Positions 1-10,925 of a stretch of DNA of 64,000 bases are shown here, piece after piece. The first letter of the stretch is position 1, and each line of letters begins with the position of its first letter. The stretch is taken from contig CM054063.1 in assembly GCA_028641055.1 (NCBI GenBank), positions 173,586,697 to 173,650,696 of the forward strand, read 5' to 3'. Below the pieces are notes generated by a model, which was not told the DNA's origin, ran no database searches, and was given only the letters and a program-made list of their open reading frames with translations. The stretch is from Alopecurus myosuroides (Eukaryota; Streptophyta; Magnoliopsida; Poales; Poaceae). Made by a program: the position numbers and the translations under genes.

Positions 1-2196
1 AACAAGTTCATCATCTTTATTAGGAACCACAATAATTCCACCTTTCTTAGGAACACAATGAACAGGACTAACCCATTTACTATCAGCTATAGGATAAATA
101 ATACCAGCCTCTATGATTCGAATTACCTCCTTTCTTACCACTTCCTTCATTTTTGGATGTAGACGGCGTTGGAAATCAACAACAGGTTTAGCATGTTCTT
201 CCAAATTAATTTTATGCATACATAGAGCTGGACTTATGCCCTTAAGATCATCAAGAGAATAACCAATAGCCTTACGGTGGGCTTTAAGCACATCAAGTAA
301 TTTCTCTTCTTCCTCAGCTGAAAGGTTAGCACTAAGAATAACAAGATACATATTTTTCTTATCCAAGTATGCATATTTCAGATTTTCAGGAAAAGGCTTT
401 AATTCAAAACTAGGATCTCCTTTAGGAGGTGGGAGTACTCCTAGATTATCAGGTGGGATATGCAATTGTAATTGTGGAGGTTGTTGCCATAATATTTGTT
501 CTAAAGCTTCTTTTTCTCCATCATTAAATGGCTCTTCCTGATTAAGCATATAACGTTCCACCACGTCTGATGAAGCTACATCCATATGAGCAAGAGTTTC
601 AATTATATCTTTAGATTTTGGTTCTTTCTTAGCAGGTTTATCAGCAAATTTAGAAAAATTAAATTCAAGTTTCTCTCCAGCACATTCAATAAACACCCTT
701 TCTCTAGGCAAATCAATTTCAGCACCAACAGTATGTAAGAAAGGTCTACCAAATATAATAGGACAGAAAGAATCTTGTGGACAACCAAGCACAATAAAAT
801 CAGTAGGATATTTTATTTTCCCTACCAATACTTCAACATCTCTAACAATTCCAAAGGGACTAATATAATCTTTATTAGCAAGCTGAATGGTCATACCTGT
901 TTCTTCCATGGTGATAGGATCAATATCAGGCTTAATTTCTTGATAGAGAGAATATGGAATGACACTAATTCTTGCTCCAATATCACATAAACCATGATAA
1001 CAAGAAGTCCCAATAGAGCATGATATAATTGGCTTACCAACTTTGGATGAATTCCCTTTAATAACTTTGGTAGCATCTTCACATAAATAAACATCAACAA
1101 GATCTTCTTCATTTAATTGCTTAATAATAGAGACTTGGTTCTTGACTTCCACCTGTTCTTTAGGTTGAGAACATCTCTTTCTACTTTTGTCAGCAACAGC
1201 AATAAGCAAATTCTCTTTAACTTTTTCAGGATAGGGAGGTGGTTCAATATATTCTTCTATTACTACAGATGACACTGGTGTTTCTTTAATAAATTTAGGG
1301 ACAACAATAGAAGATTTAACAGGTTCAACATAATAATCAAAGCCACTTTTAGGAATTCGAATGTGCTCAGCAAATTTCTTAGCTATTTCAATTGCAACAC
1401 ATGGATCAATACCAAAATATTTAGTAACATTCTTGAACAAAATAGAACTAGAGAAACTTTCTACACATGAATATCCATAATCAAAATAAGCTTCATTACC
1501 TTTGTCTAGGTCCCAATATTCAGAGTTCTTCGAAATAATTTCCAATAAATTCCAAGCTTCTTCTGCAGTATTATTTGTAAAGCTTCCACCAGATGAACCA
1601 TCCAAATATTGCTTTAGCCTATCAGGTAGTCTCGCATAAAAGTTTATCAATATAAGTTTATTTGTGAGATCATGACAAGGATTCTTACGAAGGAGGTCCT
1701 TAAGCCTCCCCCAAGCTTGAGTAATACTCTCTCCAAGGTGTGGACAAAAATTAAATATAAAGCAACGGTTCTCATAAGCCTCTTTAGGAGTAAAATATTT
1801 AAGAAAGAAAACCTTCATAAAAGTATCCCAATTATGTGTAATTTCTTCATCCAGGGACATATACCATTTTCGAGCATCACCAGTTAAGGACTGGTACAAT
1901 AACTTTCATTTTACCTCCTCCTCAGAAATAGCCTTGAGCCTAATTAGCCCACATATATCCTCAATAGCCCGTATGTGATCACTTGCAGCCTTTGTTCCAT
2001 CCCCTGCAAAATACTCATTCCTAACAGCTTTAACAAATTCAAGGGGAATAATATAACCATCATCATGAGGTGCTTTTTCAACAACTTTAGGTTTAATAGC
2101 ATAAGCACTCTCATATAAAGCAAGTTTCAGCGAAGCATCTCTCATAAAAGCCATAATAATAACAGGATGCAACAGCAAGTAAAATTCAGCTTTCAA
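1..2196 (-). pseudogene. Athila-like gag-protease-pol polyprotein, 3' part outside window, one in-frame stop
   Basis: Reading the minus strand from an ATG at 2196, the frame runs to a TGA at 1906-1908 and then, in the same frame, stays open for 635 codons to base 1, where the window cuts it. Seen: a gag capsid-type region just after the stop (around 1880-1560, with WYMSLDEE and YARLPDRLKQYL), a retropepsin-like segment with CDIGARISVIPYSLY (Asp codon 982-984), GRPFL around 735-750, and at the edge GGIIVVPNKDDELV, which precedes RT motifs in Ty3/gypsy pols. The D-x-G-A-x-[IV]-S style protease site is typical of Athila-clade elements (family knowledge). The stop sits between VK and KLLYQSLTGDA and could come from CGA or TGC/TGT by one change. 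I infer a recently active element inactivated by one nonsense mutation, but the rest of pol is not visible. Confidence 0.8.
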
Positions 2197-2232
2197 GTTT
2201 CCTTACCAAACTTCTTACCAATAGCGCTACGC

Positions 2233-2250
2233 TCCCCGGCAACGGCGCCA
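2233..2250 (-). other. Primer-binding site, tRNA-Asp type
   Basis: On the minus strand this reads TGGCGCCGTTGCCGGGGA, the exact complement of the 3' end of plant tRNA-Asp(GUC) including CCA. It lies 11 bases from the LTR end and upstream of the gag start, which fixes the element as minus-oriented. Confidence 0.88.
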
Positions 2251-2261
2251 GAAAAGTGTCT

Positions 2262-3780
2262 TGATGGCTCCCAAGTGCAGGAGATCAATTGTAGTACTTT
2301 TCGAATTAGAAAGGTTGTCGAACCCACGAGGAGCAGAAGGAACTGGTAAGTAGAATAGCAAAGGAATAATAAAAACAACATGTGTTTTTGTGTTTTAATT
2401 GTATAGTGCAAGTAAAGTAAAATGCGGAAAGTAAATTGCAGCAAGTAGTAGGTCTCAATGAGAGACAAAGCCCAATCCTCTAATGCGCAAGAGGACAAGC
2501 TCAAGTGTGTGTTTGTGTCTTATATGTGGAAAACGTTCCCGAGGGCTGAACGAATTTAGCTGGCATAGTGATTCATTGCATAACATGTTTGTATATCTTG
2601 TCTAGTTTTAATCTTCTTCGGACGGAGCCACAAATAGGAATAGCTAAATAAATAAAATATCACCCCTTATGATGGATCACGTGGCCAATTAAATGACAGC
2701 ACTAGAATTATTAATACATGATGTCCCACCATAGCCTTATGCTCTAAGGTCCCCGATACAAGTACCCTCATAATGCAATTCAACGACTCTGTCTCAAGTT
2801 CCTGTCACCTAAAGACATCATCACGTCACTACACTATGGTGTTCTCCTATGAGCCCATGTAGGTGAAGTGTTGTACAGTCGACGTTCGTACAACACCATC
2901 ATAGAATCACATAAAAGATAAATACTAGACCAAATAACAACTCATCTCATGTAACAAATCATTGCCAATTCATCCTATGCCCTCAGGAACATGCCGGAAC
3001 TACTCACAACATGCAAACATGATCATGTATGGTGACATATGTGGTACAACACAATCTGAAACAATGGATCCACCACCAAATAATGACAAGTACTCAATCC
3101 CAAACATGCAACGGAGTACAATAACACGTATCTAGGGTGTAGCAATGATCAAACTATGAGGGGAACGGAGTGGATCACGGTGATGGTGATGGTGGAGATG
3201 CAGGTGCTGGTGAGGATGGTGATGGAGATGCCTCCTCCCACGCCAACGAAGAGATGGGGATGATTTCCCCCTTCTCTGGAGCTCCAGAGCAGCAGGATCT
3301 GTCTCCCCCGCGGAGAGTATCGAGAGTTTTGCCGCCCTGGCGGCTTCGTCTCGTCTCGGGAAAATTAGGGTGTTCGTTTTCGGGGAAGATGGAGTCGTCA
3401 GCAAAAAGACCTCAGGGAGGAGGTGCTGTGGGCCCATTTGGGGGCCCCACACGCGGCCAGGGAATCTGGCCGCGTGGGCTACCCCCTTTTGGGCCTCCTG
3501 GCCCTCCTCCTTTGTGTCTTGTGCCCACGGCCTTTCTCCCGAAGAAAAACTGACACGGTTTCTTTCCTTTTGCAATTTGGATACCTGTAGCTCCTGAAAC
3601 ATCAAAAACATGAAAACAGGTGTTTTCTGACACCCAGAAATTAAATACCAAAAATAGGGACTTTGTAGGAAAGTCCCATAAAATCATCTAAAACATGCAA
3701 AACAATGACCTAACATTGATAAAACATCCCAATAATGCCTATATGGAGGGTATAAATGATGATATAAAATGCACGTATCA
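2262..3780 (-). repeat. 5' LTR of the Athila-like element (1.52 kb)
   Basis: On the minus strand it begins TGATACGTGC at 3780 and ends CCATCA at 2262, followed by an 11-base spacer and the PBS. It contains a GGTGAT-type trinucleotide stretch (about 3177-3232) and a GC-rich palindrome at 3450-3476 (CACGCGGCCA, 7-base loop, TGGCCGCGTG). The partner LTR lies outside the window, so boundaries rest on TG/CA ends and the PBS position. A 5-bp duplication CTATT would be expected at 3781-3785. Longer open frames here (3132-3611 minus, 3170-3553 plus) are by-products of GC-rich low-complexity sequence. Confidence 0.8.
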
Positions 3781-4140
3781 CTATTATACGCTCCACTTTA
3801 ATTGACCCCCAATATTTAGTTTATGCTGGTTATTTCCACATGCTTTTACTTTTAAGGGTAGGGGAACACAGATAGAACGCGAGCAATATCAAGTGGCTCG
3901 CCAAGAAGCTGGCTTGGACCCTCAGGAGCCATCTAAGGAAGGAAGGTGGGAGGAGTATGCTGCCCAAGAGGAGCACCTCCAGCAACAAGGAGGGGCGTGG
4001 GTGATTGGGGATATCATGCACCACCACCACCACAACAACAAGGACAAGGTAATTTCATTGAACGCTCGGAATATACTGAGGTCGTGGGATGAGTAGGGGA
4101 GGGTGAGAAAGCACTCCAGGGTGTGAGCGTCAACTTCGAC
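3781..4140. other. Unassigned fragment between two elements
   Basis: About 360 bp between the Athila-like LTR and the LARD LTR. A plus-strand frame (3893-4096) reads Gln/Glu-rich sequence then five His and NN, and could be the tail of a captured or transposon coding region, but I recognise no family. It is the oldest sequence visible on this side because both neighbours inserted into or next to it. Confidence 0.4.
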
Positions 4141-4724
4141 TGTAGCGTTCCCACATTTAAATAATGTAAGAACACCTGTGTTATTGTGCTAGTCCCTGGA
4201 TCAATTGCTAGCACCACAGTATAAAATAAAATATCATGCAAATGCGTCAAATTATATTACATCGCATGATCCAGTCTTTACAAAATAACATTACAACTTG
4301 CACAGTCTTAGAAGACTAGCAGGATACAAAGTATTACAATAGAAAACATAGTATCGCATGATCCTAAACGAAATCTTCACTCGTCTTCAGGTTTATCTGC
4401 AGGATGGAATATGCAGCCACAAGGAGTCAATACAATTTAATGTATTGGCAAGTAACACTATGGTGGATATAAATGGCAAAACCAATACTACATGTTTATT
4501 TGGCTCAGTGGAGTTTTGGCTAAGTTTGCATAAAGCAAGTCTTCTCCTATATTTTCATAAAACGTTTTGATTCAATACTTTGGTACCACTAGATAGAAAT
4601 CAGTGAACCATTTTGAGATAAGACGGTACCATTGGTAGAAACCAGTGAACCAAAAGTAATGGATAGAAATCTCGAGATATTCATAGGTTCAACCATGAGA
4701 ACAGTCCCCTACCATGCCATAGAT

Positions 4725-5035
4725 AAGTGCATTTTCATAGGTACAACCACAAAAGTGATCCCCTACCATGCTGGGCAATAAGCATTTTCATAGGTACAAC
4801 GACTAATGTGATCCCCTACCATGTTGGGTAATAAGCATTTTCATAGGTACAACCACTAATGTGATCCCCTACCATGCTGGGTAATAAGCATTTTCATAGG
4901 TACAACCACTAATGTGATCCCCTACCATGCTGGGTAATAAGCATTTTCATAGGTACAACCACTAATGTGATCCCCTACCATGCTACTCATGTGAACATTT
5001 TCATAGGTTCAACCATGTAAATGGTCCCCTACCAT
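4725..5035. repeat. 53-bp minisatellite in LARD LTR0 (about 5 full units)
   Basis: Tandem units with consensus core CATTTTCATAGGTACAACCA then TAATGTGATCCCCTACCATG, period 53 bp, with degenerate edge units carrying GGTTCAACCATG. The same array occurs in the other two LTRs with more units. Confidence 0.88.
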
Positions 5036-7422
5036 GCCACACTTACTTGTGAGTATCTAGTAATCCACCAAAAATATTTCATAAACCCCTTAGGGTAATC
5101 ATTCAAAACATAGTTATACTTTTCAATCACATCAACTTCATCTACAAGCATAGCTAAACAATCAACTACCAAAATTTTAAGGCTGCTACACTATCAAGGT
5201 AATAAGGATGGCTACACACTACTTGGGATAATAGCATAGCATAATATTTTACTAATGATTTTCCTATCATGCATACTACTCAAAAGCTCTAATGCATATA
5301 GGAAATAATAGGTATTTTATGATGTGTCACTTGCCTTGTTGAAGTTGGTGTAGAGGTACACTCTCTTCACCACTAGATCGTTTATCTTTGTATAATATAA
5401 ATAAATCAAACAAATAACAATAAACCAACCATTCACATACAAATATCAAAACATAACAATCAACCACTTAGTCAATGGTCTTCCAAGCTAGTTGGGTTTA
5501 AGACAAGACTAAGGTATATCACAATATCTTAGTTTACTACGGAAACTATTGTGATTGGTTTAAAGGTCTACCAAGAGGTTCATTGGTTGGTCAAGTTTAA
5601 CTTTGGAAAACTCAAGGCAAAAGAATTGTTCTGAGTGTCAAATGGTTAGGCAAAAACAAACTTGGTGTAAATCTACTTGAATAGGTGGTATGGTTGCTCC
5701 AAGGCTTCACATAGTTGGGCTTCTTGAAGATCATCTTCAGGTTCCCATGTAGCTTCCTCTTCAGTGTGGTGACTCCATTTCTTCTTGTAGAACTTCATGG
5801 TTTTCTCACTAGTTGGTCCAAAGTGGGATGAGCACAAAATACCACTAAGTCAAATAGAAAAGAAAGGAAGTAAGAAGAAAGATATAAAGAGAGAGGTAGA
5901 TGTTTTCTCCTTGATTTCTTCACACACTTGTACTTCCTTGAGTTGCTTCTAGTTGTTGTGGAGTCTAAGTCCTTCCCTCAATTTCTTCAATTATCTTCCT
6001 TGTATCTCTTCATGTTGCCACCAAGTTGATAATGAAGTTCCTTCTTGTGCTTGAGTCTTGATTTCCATTTTGCCAACTTGATGAATTCTTGAAGCAAGAA
6101 TAGGGGAGTGGATAATTAGATAGTAAATAGTGGTACTAGTGTTTTTGGGTTCACTAGTTGGCAATGTATAAGTTTGAACCTCACTAAGGACTTAGCCTTG
6201 GTCTAAAATAGCCACATAACATAGAACCATATATGCAAAATATTTTCTAAGACAAAGGTTAACATGATGTGTTAAAATTTTGTCAAGTATTCATGGAAAT
6301 GATTCTATGATGATCAAGTGGTTGGGGTACCGGTCTATATGGTCCCCAATGGAGAAATTTTTCTTAAGGGAACATATTCTAATTATGTATATAATTAAAT
6401 GTATGTCAAAAATACTCAAATAAACAACTCAATTCTAAATTCTAATTTAATTTGTTAAAAAAATATTTTTCAAAAGAGATTATGAAAGTACACATCCTAA
6501 GATTCAAATATATTTTATTTGCAATTTTTGGATTTGTAGAATTTGAATTATGCCAAAATTCATCAAACAAGCACATTTGAATTTGAACAAATTTGAAATG
6601 GTCAAATTTAAATTTTGCCAATGCCAAAAGTTTCTACATGTTCATATGATTTCAAAAAGTCCAAGTTTGTTAAATTTTGAGTTGTGGTTAAAAAGTTATG
6701 ATGAATCTAAGGTACAGGGGTGTTTCTGCAAAACTACCAAAATAATTCTATTCGAGAGAAAAAATCAGAAAATGGGATGGCCACGTGGCGCTCTCCTATT
6801 GGCTCAGGCTTGCTGATTGGACTGCTGACTAGGCGCTGACTATGCATGCCACGCGGCGTCTCCTGATTGTCCATACCCTTTCGGGATAAGTCATCTAATC
6901 ATAGTCGTACATAATAGATCTAACGGTGAGGGACAGCTAGGGTTTACCTCACTGGCGTTGTAGGCCGGTAATGGAGCTGCGGCGGCGCGGTTGCTCGGAA
7001 ATTGACGGTGCAACTACTCCGGTGGTACTCCTACACAGGGAAGGGAAGGACGACGACCAGATCGACACGTCGAGGATGATGGTGTCGACGGATACCACGG
7101 GGAGGGCCTCTGTCGATGGCAATGCGTGAACGAGGTATCGATGGCGCCGGCGCCCTTCGAAAATCGACGACATGGTTGTTTTGATGCGAAATAAAATCTA
7201 AGGAGGCATGAGGGGGTGCGCATGCGTGAGGAGAAGAGAGTGGAGCCAAAAAGGGTCAGGGGGACATTCGAGGTGGCCAGAATCGAAGATGGATGGCGGC
7301 GGCCAGAGCGGACTCCGGGGAGAGGTATACGCGGCTTGGGGCATGAATCGAACGTCCATGAGAGGGGAAATGGGGAGGATACCGTGGGCTTTAAGGGGGT
7401 GAAAATGGGCAGGGATTTAATG

Positions 7423-7445
7423 GCGTAAATTTCCCGAATTTACGC
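7423..7445. promoter_or_regulatory. Short perfect inverted repeat in the LTR0 GC island
   Basis: GCGTAAATT, 5-base loop, AATTTACGC. The stem is conserved in LTR1 at 32762-32784 with a different loop base. Nearby at 7510-7517 is TGACGTCA, a bZIP-type palindrome, which is TGACGTCG in LTR1. Function unknown. Confidence 0.5.
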
Positions 7446-8098
7446 TATTGAAATCGGTCGTTTCTTCGGCGTGATTAGGGCAGAAGGTTGAAGACGGCGA
7501 TGTCACGCATGACGTCATCGTGTGGGACCCACTTTTCGGTGACGGGAAGGGAGATGGAGAAGCAGCGGGCTGCATGTTGGTCCCGACGGATGGGCTCCTC
7601 TACTGCGGAGGGACTGCTCTACGGGCTGCTCTCCTATTTCTCTTTCTTTTTTTGTTTTGTTTTCTTTTCTCTTTTCTATTTTCTGTTTTAACAAATCTTT
7701 TATAACTTTTGAATAAAAGCTCCAAATGACCTCAAACAATAACGAGTAGGTTTGAGAAAACATTTCCTTTCATATGAAAACATTTGTGTGCTATTTCAAC
7801 ACACTTAAATTAATTTTATTTTCAAAATATGATTAAATTACTAATAGCTACTTAATGCCATTTTACAAATTAGAAAATAATAAATTGATGTTTTTGTCTA
7901 AATAAAATTTCAGAGACATTATATATGTCATATATAATTTTTCAAAGTCATTTTACCTTTTTTTCATAATTTATATTTTAAAGTTATGAGTGATTTACTA
8001 ATAACAACTTAATGCCATTTAAATAAAACATATCAAATAATTAATATTGTTGACAAATAAAATTCCATAGAGTTACCACTATTGAAAATGTTGTTTCC

Positions 8099-8103
8099 CA
8101 AGT
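8099..8103. repeat. Target-site duplication CAAGT, left copy
   Basis: Matches 27276-27280. The empty site in the paralogous LTR1 has a single CAAGT at the same place. Confidence 0.93.
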
Positions 8104-8988
8104 TGTCGTGGTGGTATCACGGCAGATGCCATGGGATGGCTAAAGTTGGGGCCGATGGACGCTGGAGGTGCTCGGAGAGGGATCACACGGCGAGTAGCCG
8201 CGTGTGGTAGATCACAAACAATGCAAACAACACGATCTTACCCAGGTTCAGGGCCCTCGTGTGGATGTAACACCCCTACTCCTGCCTCTCTCTTTATATG
8301 GTGTTTACCAAGTAGCCACAATACAGTTCAGGTCTTCAGCCGAGTAGCCACTCTACGCTCAAGTTCTCTCTAAGTGTTGCCTCTAGTGTTCTCTCTGGAA
8401 TGCGCAGCGAACCTCTCACAGGAGGAGGCAGGGCACCTTATATACTGCTGCTCAGCCGGATAGAATAATACTAAAAGGTACAGCTCGATGGAACAGGAGC
8501 ACTGCAGAACAGCGCACGCCTCCGGGTTCCCGCTGACGCTTGCCCCGTAAGGCGTCGCGCCGTTCGGAGATGGGACCTGTCCACCCTTGTCAGTGAGATA
8601 GGGTAGCCCCTAGCCCTGTCCTATCCCCTCTGTCAGTGACATGACTTGACAGTTGCCTACTGCACTGTAGCCATGCCGGAGCGCGGATAATCATGCACTC
8701 CGTAAGTTGAACCGCACGCCGTACGGACGCAGGATACGCAGGATCCTTTGTCAGAACGGCTCCATTGACTTCTGGCCCGAGTAGGAAACCACTCCCTCTA
8801 CTCAGACCAACTCCTCTACTCGGAGGGATGTAACTTCCTTGATTCTTCCACCTGGCTATTGGTGTGTACGGCCGGTTAGCCGTCTACCGGGTAGCGAGTA
8901 CCGGGTAGCCAGCCTACTTAGTCAAATAGCTCCTTTGATCCTGCCTTTAGCACTGGCCTTACCCCTACTCGGGGCTAACCCCCCGACA
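8104..8988 (-). repeat. 3' LTR of the Tat-like element (885 bp)
   Basis: Direct repeat of 26408-27275. It differs by scattered substitutions and keeps an 18-base stretch near its right end (around 8965-8982) absent from the other LTR. On the minus strand a TATATAAGG box lies at 8444-8436. A weak purine tract (CTTCGGGGACTAA on the minus strand) abuts it at 8989-9001 and probably served as polypurine tract. CCGAGTAG-type words are dense. Confidence 0.9.
8436..8444 (-). promoter_or_regulatory. TATA box in the Tat-like 3' LTR
   Basis: TATATAAGG on the minus strand; the equivalent in the 5' LTR is at 26748-26741. Orientation agrees with minus-strand gag-pol transcription. Confidence 0.6.
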
Positions 8989-9699
8989 TTAGTCCCCGAA
9001 GCTGGTAGAGTCCTGCGAACTTTGTTCACTGGGCCCTGCCAGCTTAAGAACAAATCTTGTCTTCGTACTGTAAGAAGCCGAGTTGCGTCTCCGAGTAGCC
9101 ATTAACTCTTGCTTGAATCTCTTCTCCTCCGAGTAGCACTGTCTTTTTTCTCTGACACCGAGTAAAATGACTTAGCGAAATCTCAAAACACAATCCCGCT
9201 CAACGGTGCGAATCCACCTCTGCGTGTTGCTACGGGGCACGTGTCACACCACCGTACCCCCCGACGCCTCGGTGCCCGGGACGCTGCAGGCCACGCGCCA
9301 ACAACTGCGCCTCGGTCCCACTAGCCTGTAAAGTCACTTCAACCGCACTAAATCACCCACGATCTCGACGTGGGATTAACTGCGCCCGTTACACGCGCAA
9401 TATGCGCTGTGTGCGTTTCTAACCGGCGCGCAGCCCACGCCGCACGATCTCTGTGCACGATTGATCCCACTTACTCCGCTGGTAACACAACTCGAGGGGA
9501 GAGATAAATATCCCCTCGATGCCTTCTTCTTCTCTTTCCAGCTCACTTCAATCCCCTTCCCCTTCGTCTCTCCGCCGCCGCAGAGCGCTCCGCCACCGCA
9601 AATCACTGCTGCGCCGCTGCTCTACGCGCCGGCAGAGAGATCCCGAGAGAAATCTCCTCCAATCAATCCGCCACCCCAATCTCACGCCTTTCCGCCTCC
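8989..9699 (+). promoter_or_regulatory. Putative promoter and 5' leader of the antisense gene
   Basis: Noncoding stretch between the LTR and the ATG at 9700. It carries CCGAGTAG-like words. At 9492-9519 a perfect 9-bp inverted repeat (TCGAGGGGA ... TCCCCTCGA) encloses a 10-base loop with the TATA-like ATAAATA. A pyrimidine-rich leader follows before the ATG. I infer a dedicated plus-strand promoter; no transcript is available to prove it. Confidence 0.45.
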
Positions 9700-10735
9700 A
9701 TGGCTCGCGGAGAAGATGATGCTGCCGCCCTCGCCGGATGGGAGGGTTCCGATGTCACGGCGGAGGACTGCCAATGGCTAGTCAACACCCGCCGTGTCCC
9801 TCCCGGCGTGAGGTGCAGGCAGCCGGATAACGAGATTATCCCCACGCCGGAGAAGGACGAGTTCGTCGTCTTCCTCGCGCACTTCAAGCGCGGATTCAGC
9901 CTTCCCGTCTCTGACTTCTTCAAAGAATTCCTCACGAACTTTGGGCTACAGCCACACCATCTCCCTCCCAACGCCATCATGATGCTCGCCTTCCACGCGG
10001 TGGTCTGCGAGGCTTTTCTCGGCGTGTACCCAACAATCCATAGTTGGGCGCGCTACTTCTTCTTCCGGAAGCAAAGCATCCCCAACCCAGGACACACCGA
10101 GAGCGCCCGCTTGATGACGCAGACGGGGTGCGCTATGATGCTGCAGCGCACCACTGGTAGCCACCCGCGCGTCAAGGGATTGGAGACTGTGCGCAAGTGG
10201 CAGCGCAACTTTCTCTATGTCAAGAACGTCGCCACAGAAGAAGGGAAGCCAATCCAGGACCGGATAGGGCTCCCTAAGTGGAAGAACGCGAGGCCAACCC
10301 AGCAGAACTGGGGTTACAACCCGAAGAACAAGATCGAAGATATTGTTGAAATCGAGGCGCGCCTCGCCGAGTTGAAGGAAGAGGGATTCCGCCGCGATGA
10401 TCCCCTCACGTGCTGGATCTCGCGCCGAGTGCTCCCGCTCCAGCATCGCTCCCACAAGATGTGCTACATGGGAGGAAGCCGGGACTGCACGAGGACCACC
10501 ACTTTTGAGCTGAGCACTGCTGACGTAGCCATCTGGGCGAGATCCATCGCGCAGACGACGCTCTCCGACACCTGGCAGTACGGCTTCGTGCCGTACAGTC
10601 GCCTCAAGCGAATCGAACAGGTTAGTCTTCTGTGCTTTACCTCTGCACTCTGATACCGAGTAGGTGGCTCTCCAGCTTAGTACGCTTAATCTTTGCATGT
10701 TGCACCGAGTAGAATATTACAAACATCTTGTTGGC

Positions 10736-10925
10736 TTTATGTGCTTTGTATTTGCACGCCGTGTCGAGTAGGAAACCTTATCAGTATATGCTTTGTTTTT
10801 GCATGCTAAGCCGGGTAGAACTCCTTAGGCTAATATGCTTTGTATTTGCATGCCATGCCGAGTAGGATCTCTTAGCCTTAAATGCTTTGTGTTTGCATGC
10901 TACACCGGGTAGAAATCCTTAGGTT
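10736..10925. repeat. 47-bp tandem repeat in intron 1 of the antisense gene
   Basis: TGCTTTGTNTTTGCAYGC recurs at 10742, 10789, 10836 and 10883, an exact 47-base spacing. Each unit is followed by a CCGAGTAGG or CCGGGTAGA word, and a degenerate unit precedes them. Confidence 0.8.

Noticed and set aside
3132..3611. 159-codon minus and 127-codon plus frames
   Set aside because: They overlap within a GC-rich trinucleotide stretch of an LTR; low complexity, no domain.
3781..3785. Confirmed target duplication of the leftmost element
   Set aside because: The other side lies outside the window, so it cannot be verified.
3893..4096. Small frame with a run of five His
   Set aside because: Too short and compositionally odd; kept only as an unassigned fragment.
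4725..5035. Regular repeats resembling a CRISPR array
   Set aside because: Units of 53 bp are contiguous with no unique spacers, the host is a plant, and the array sits in an LTR.
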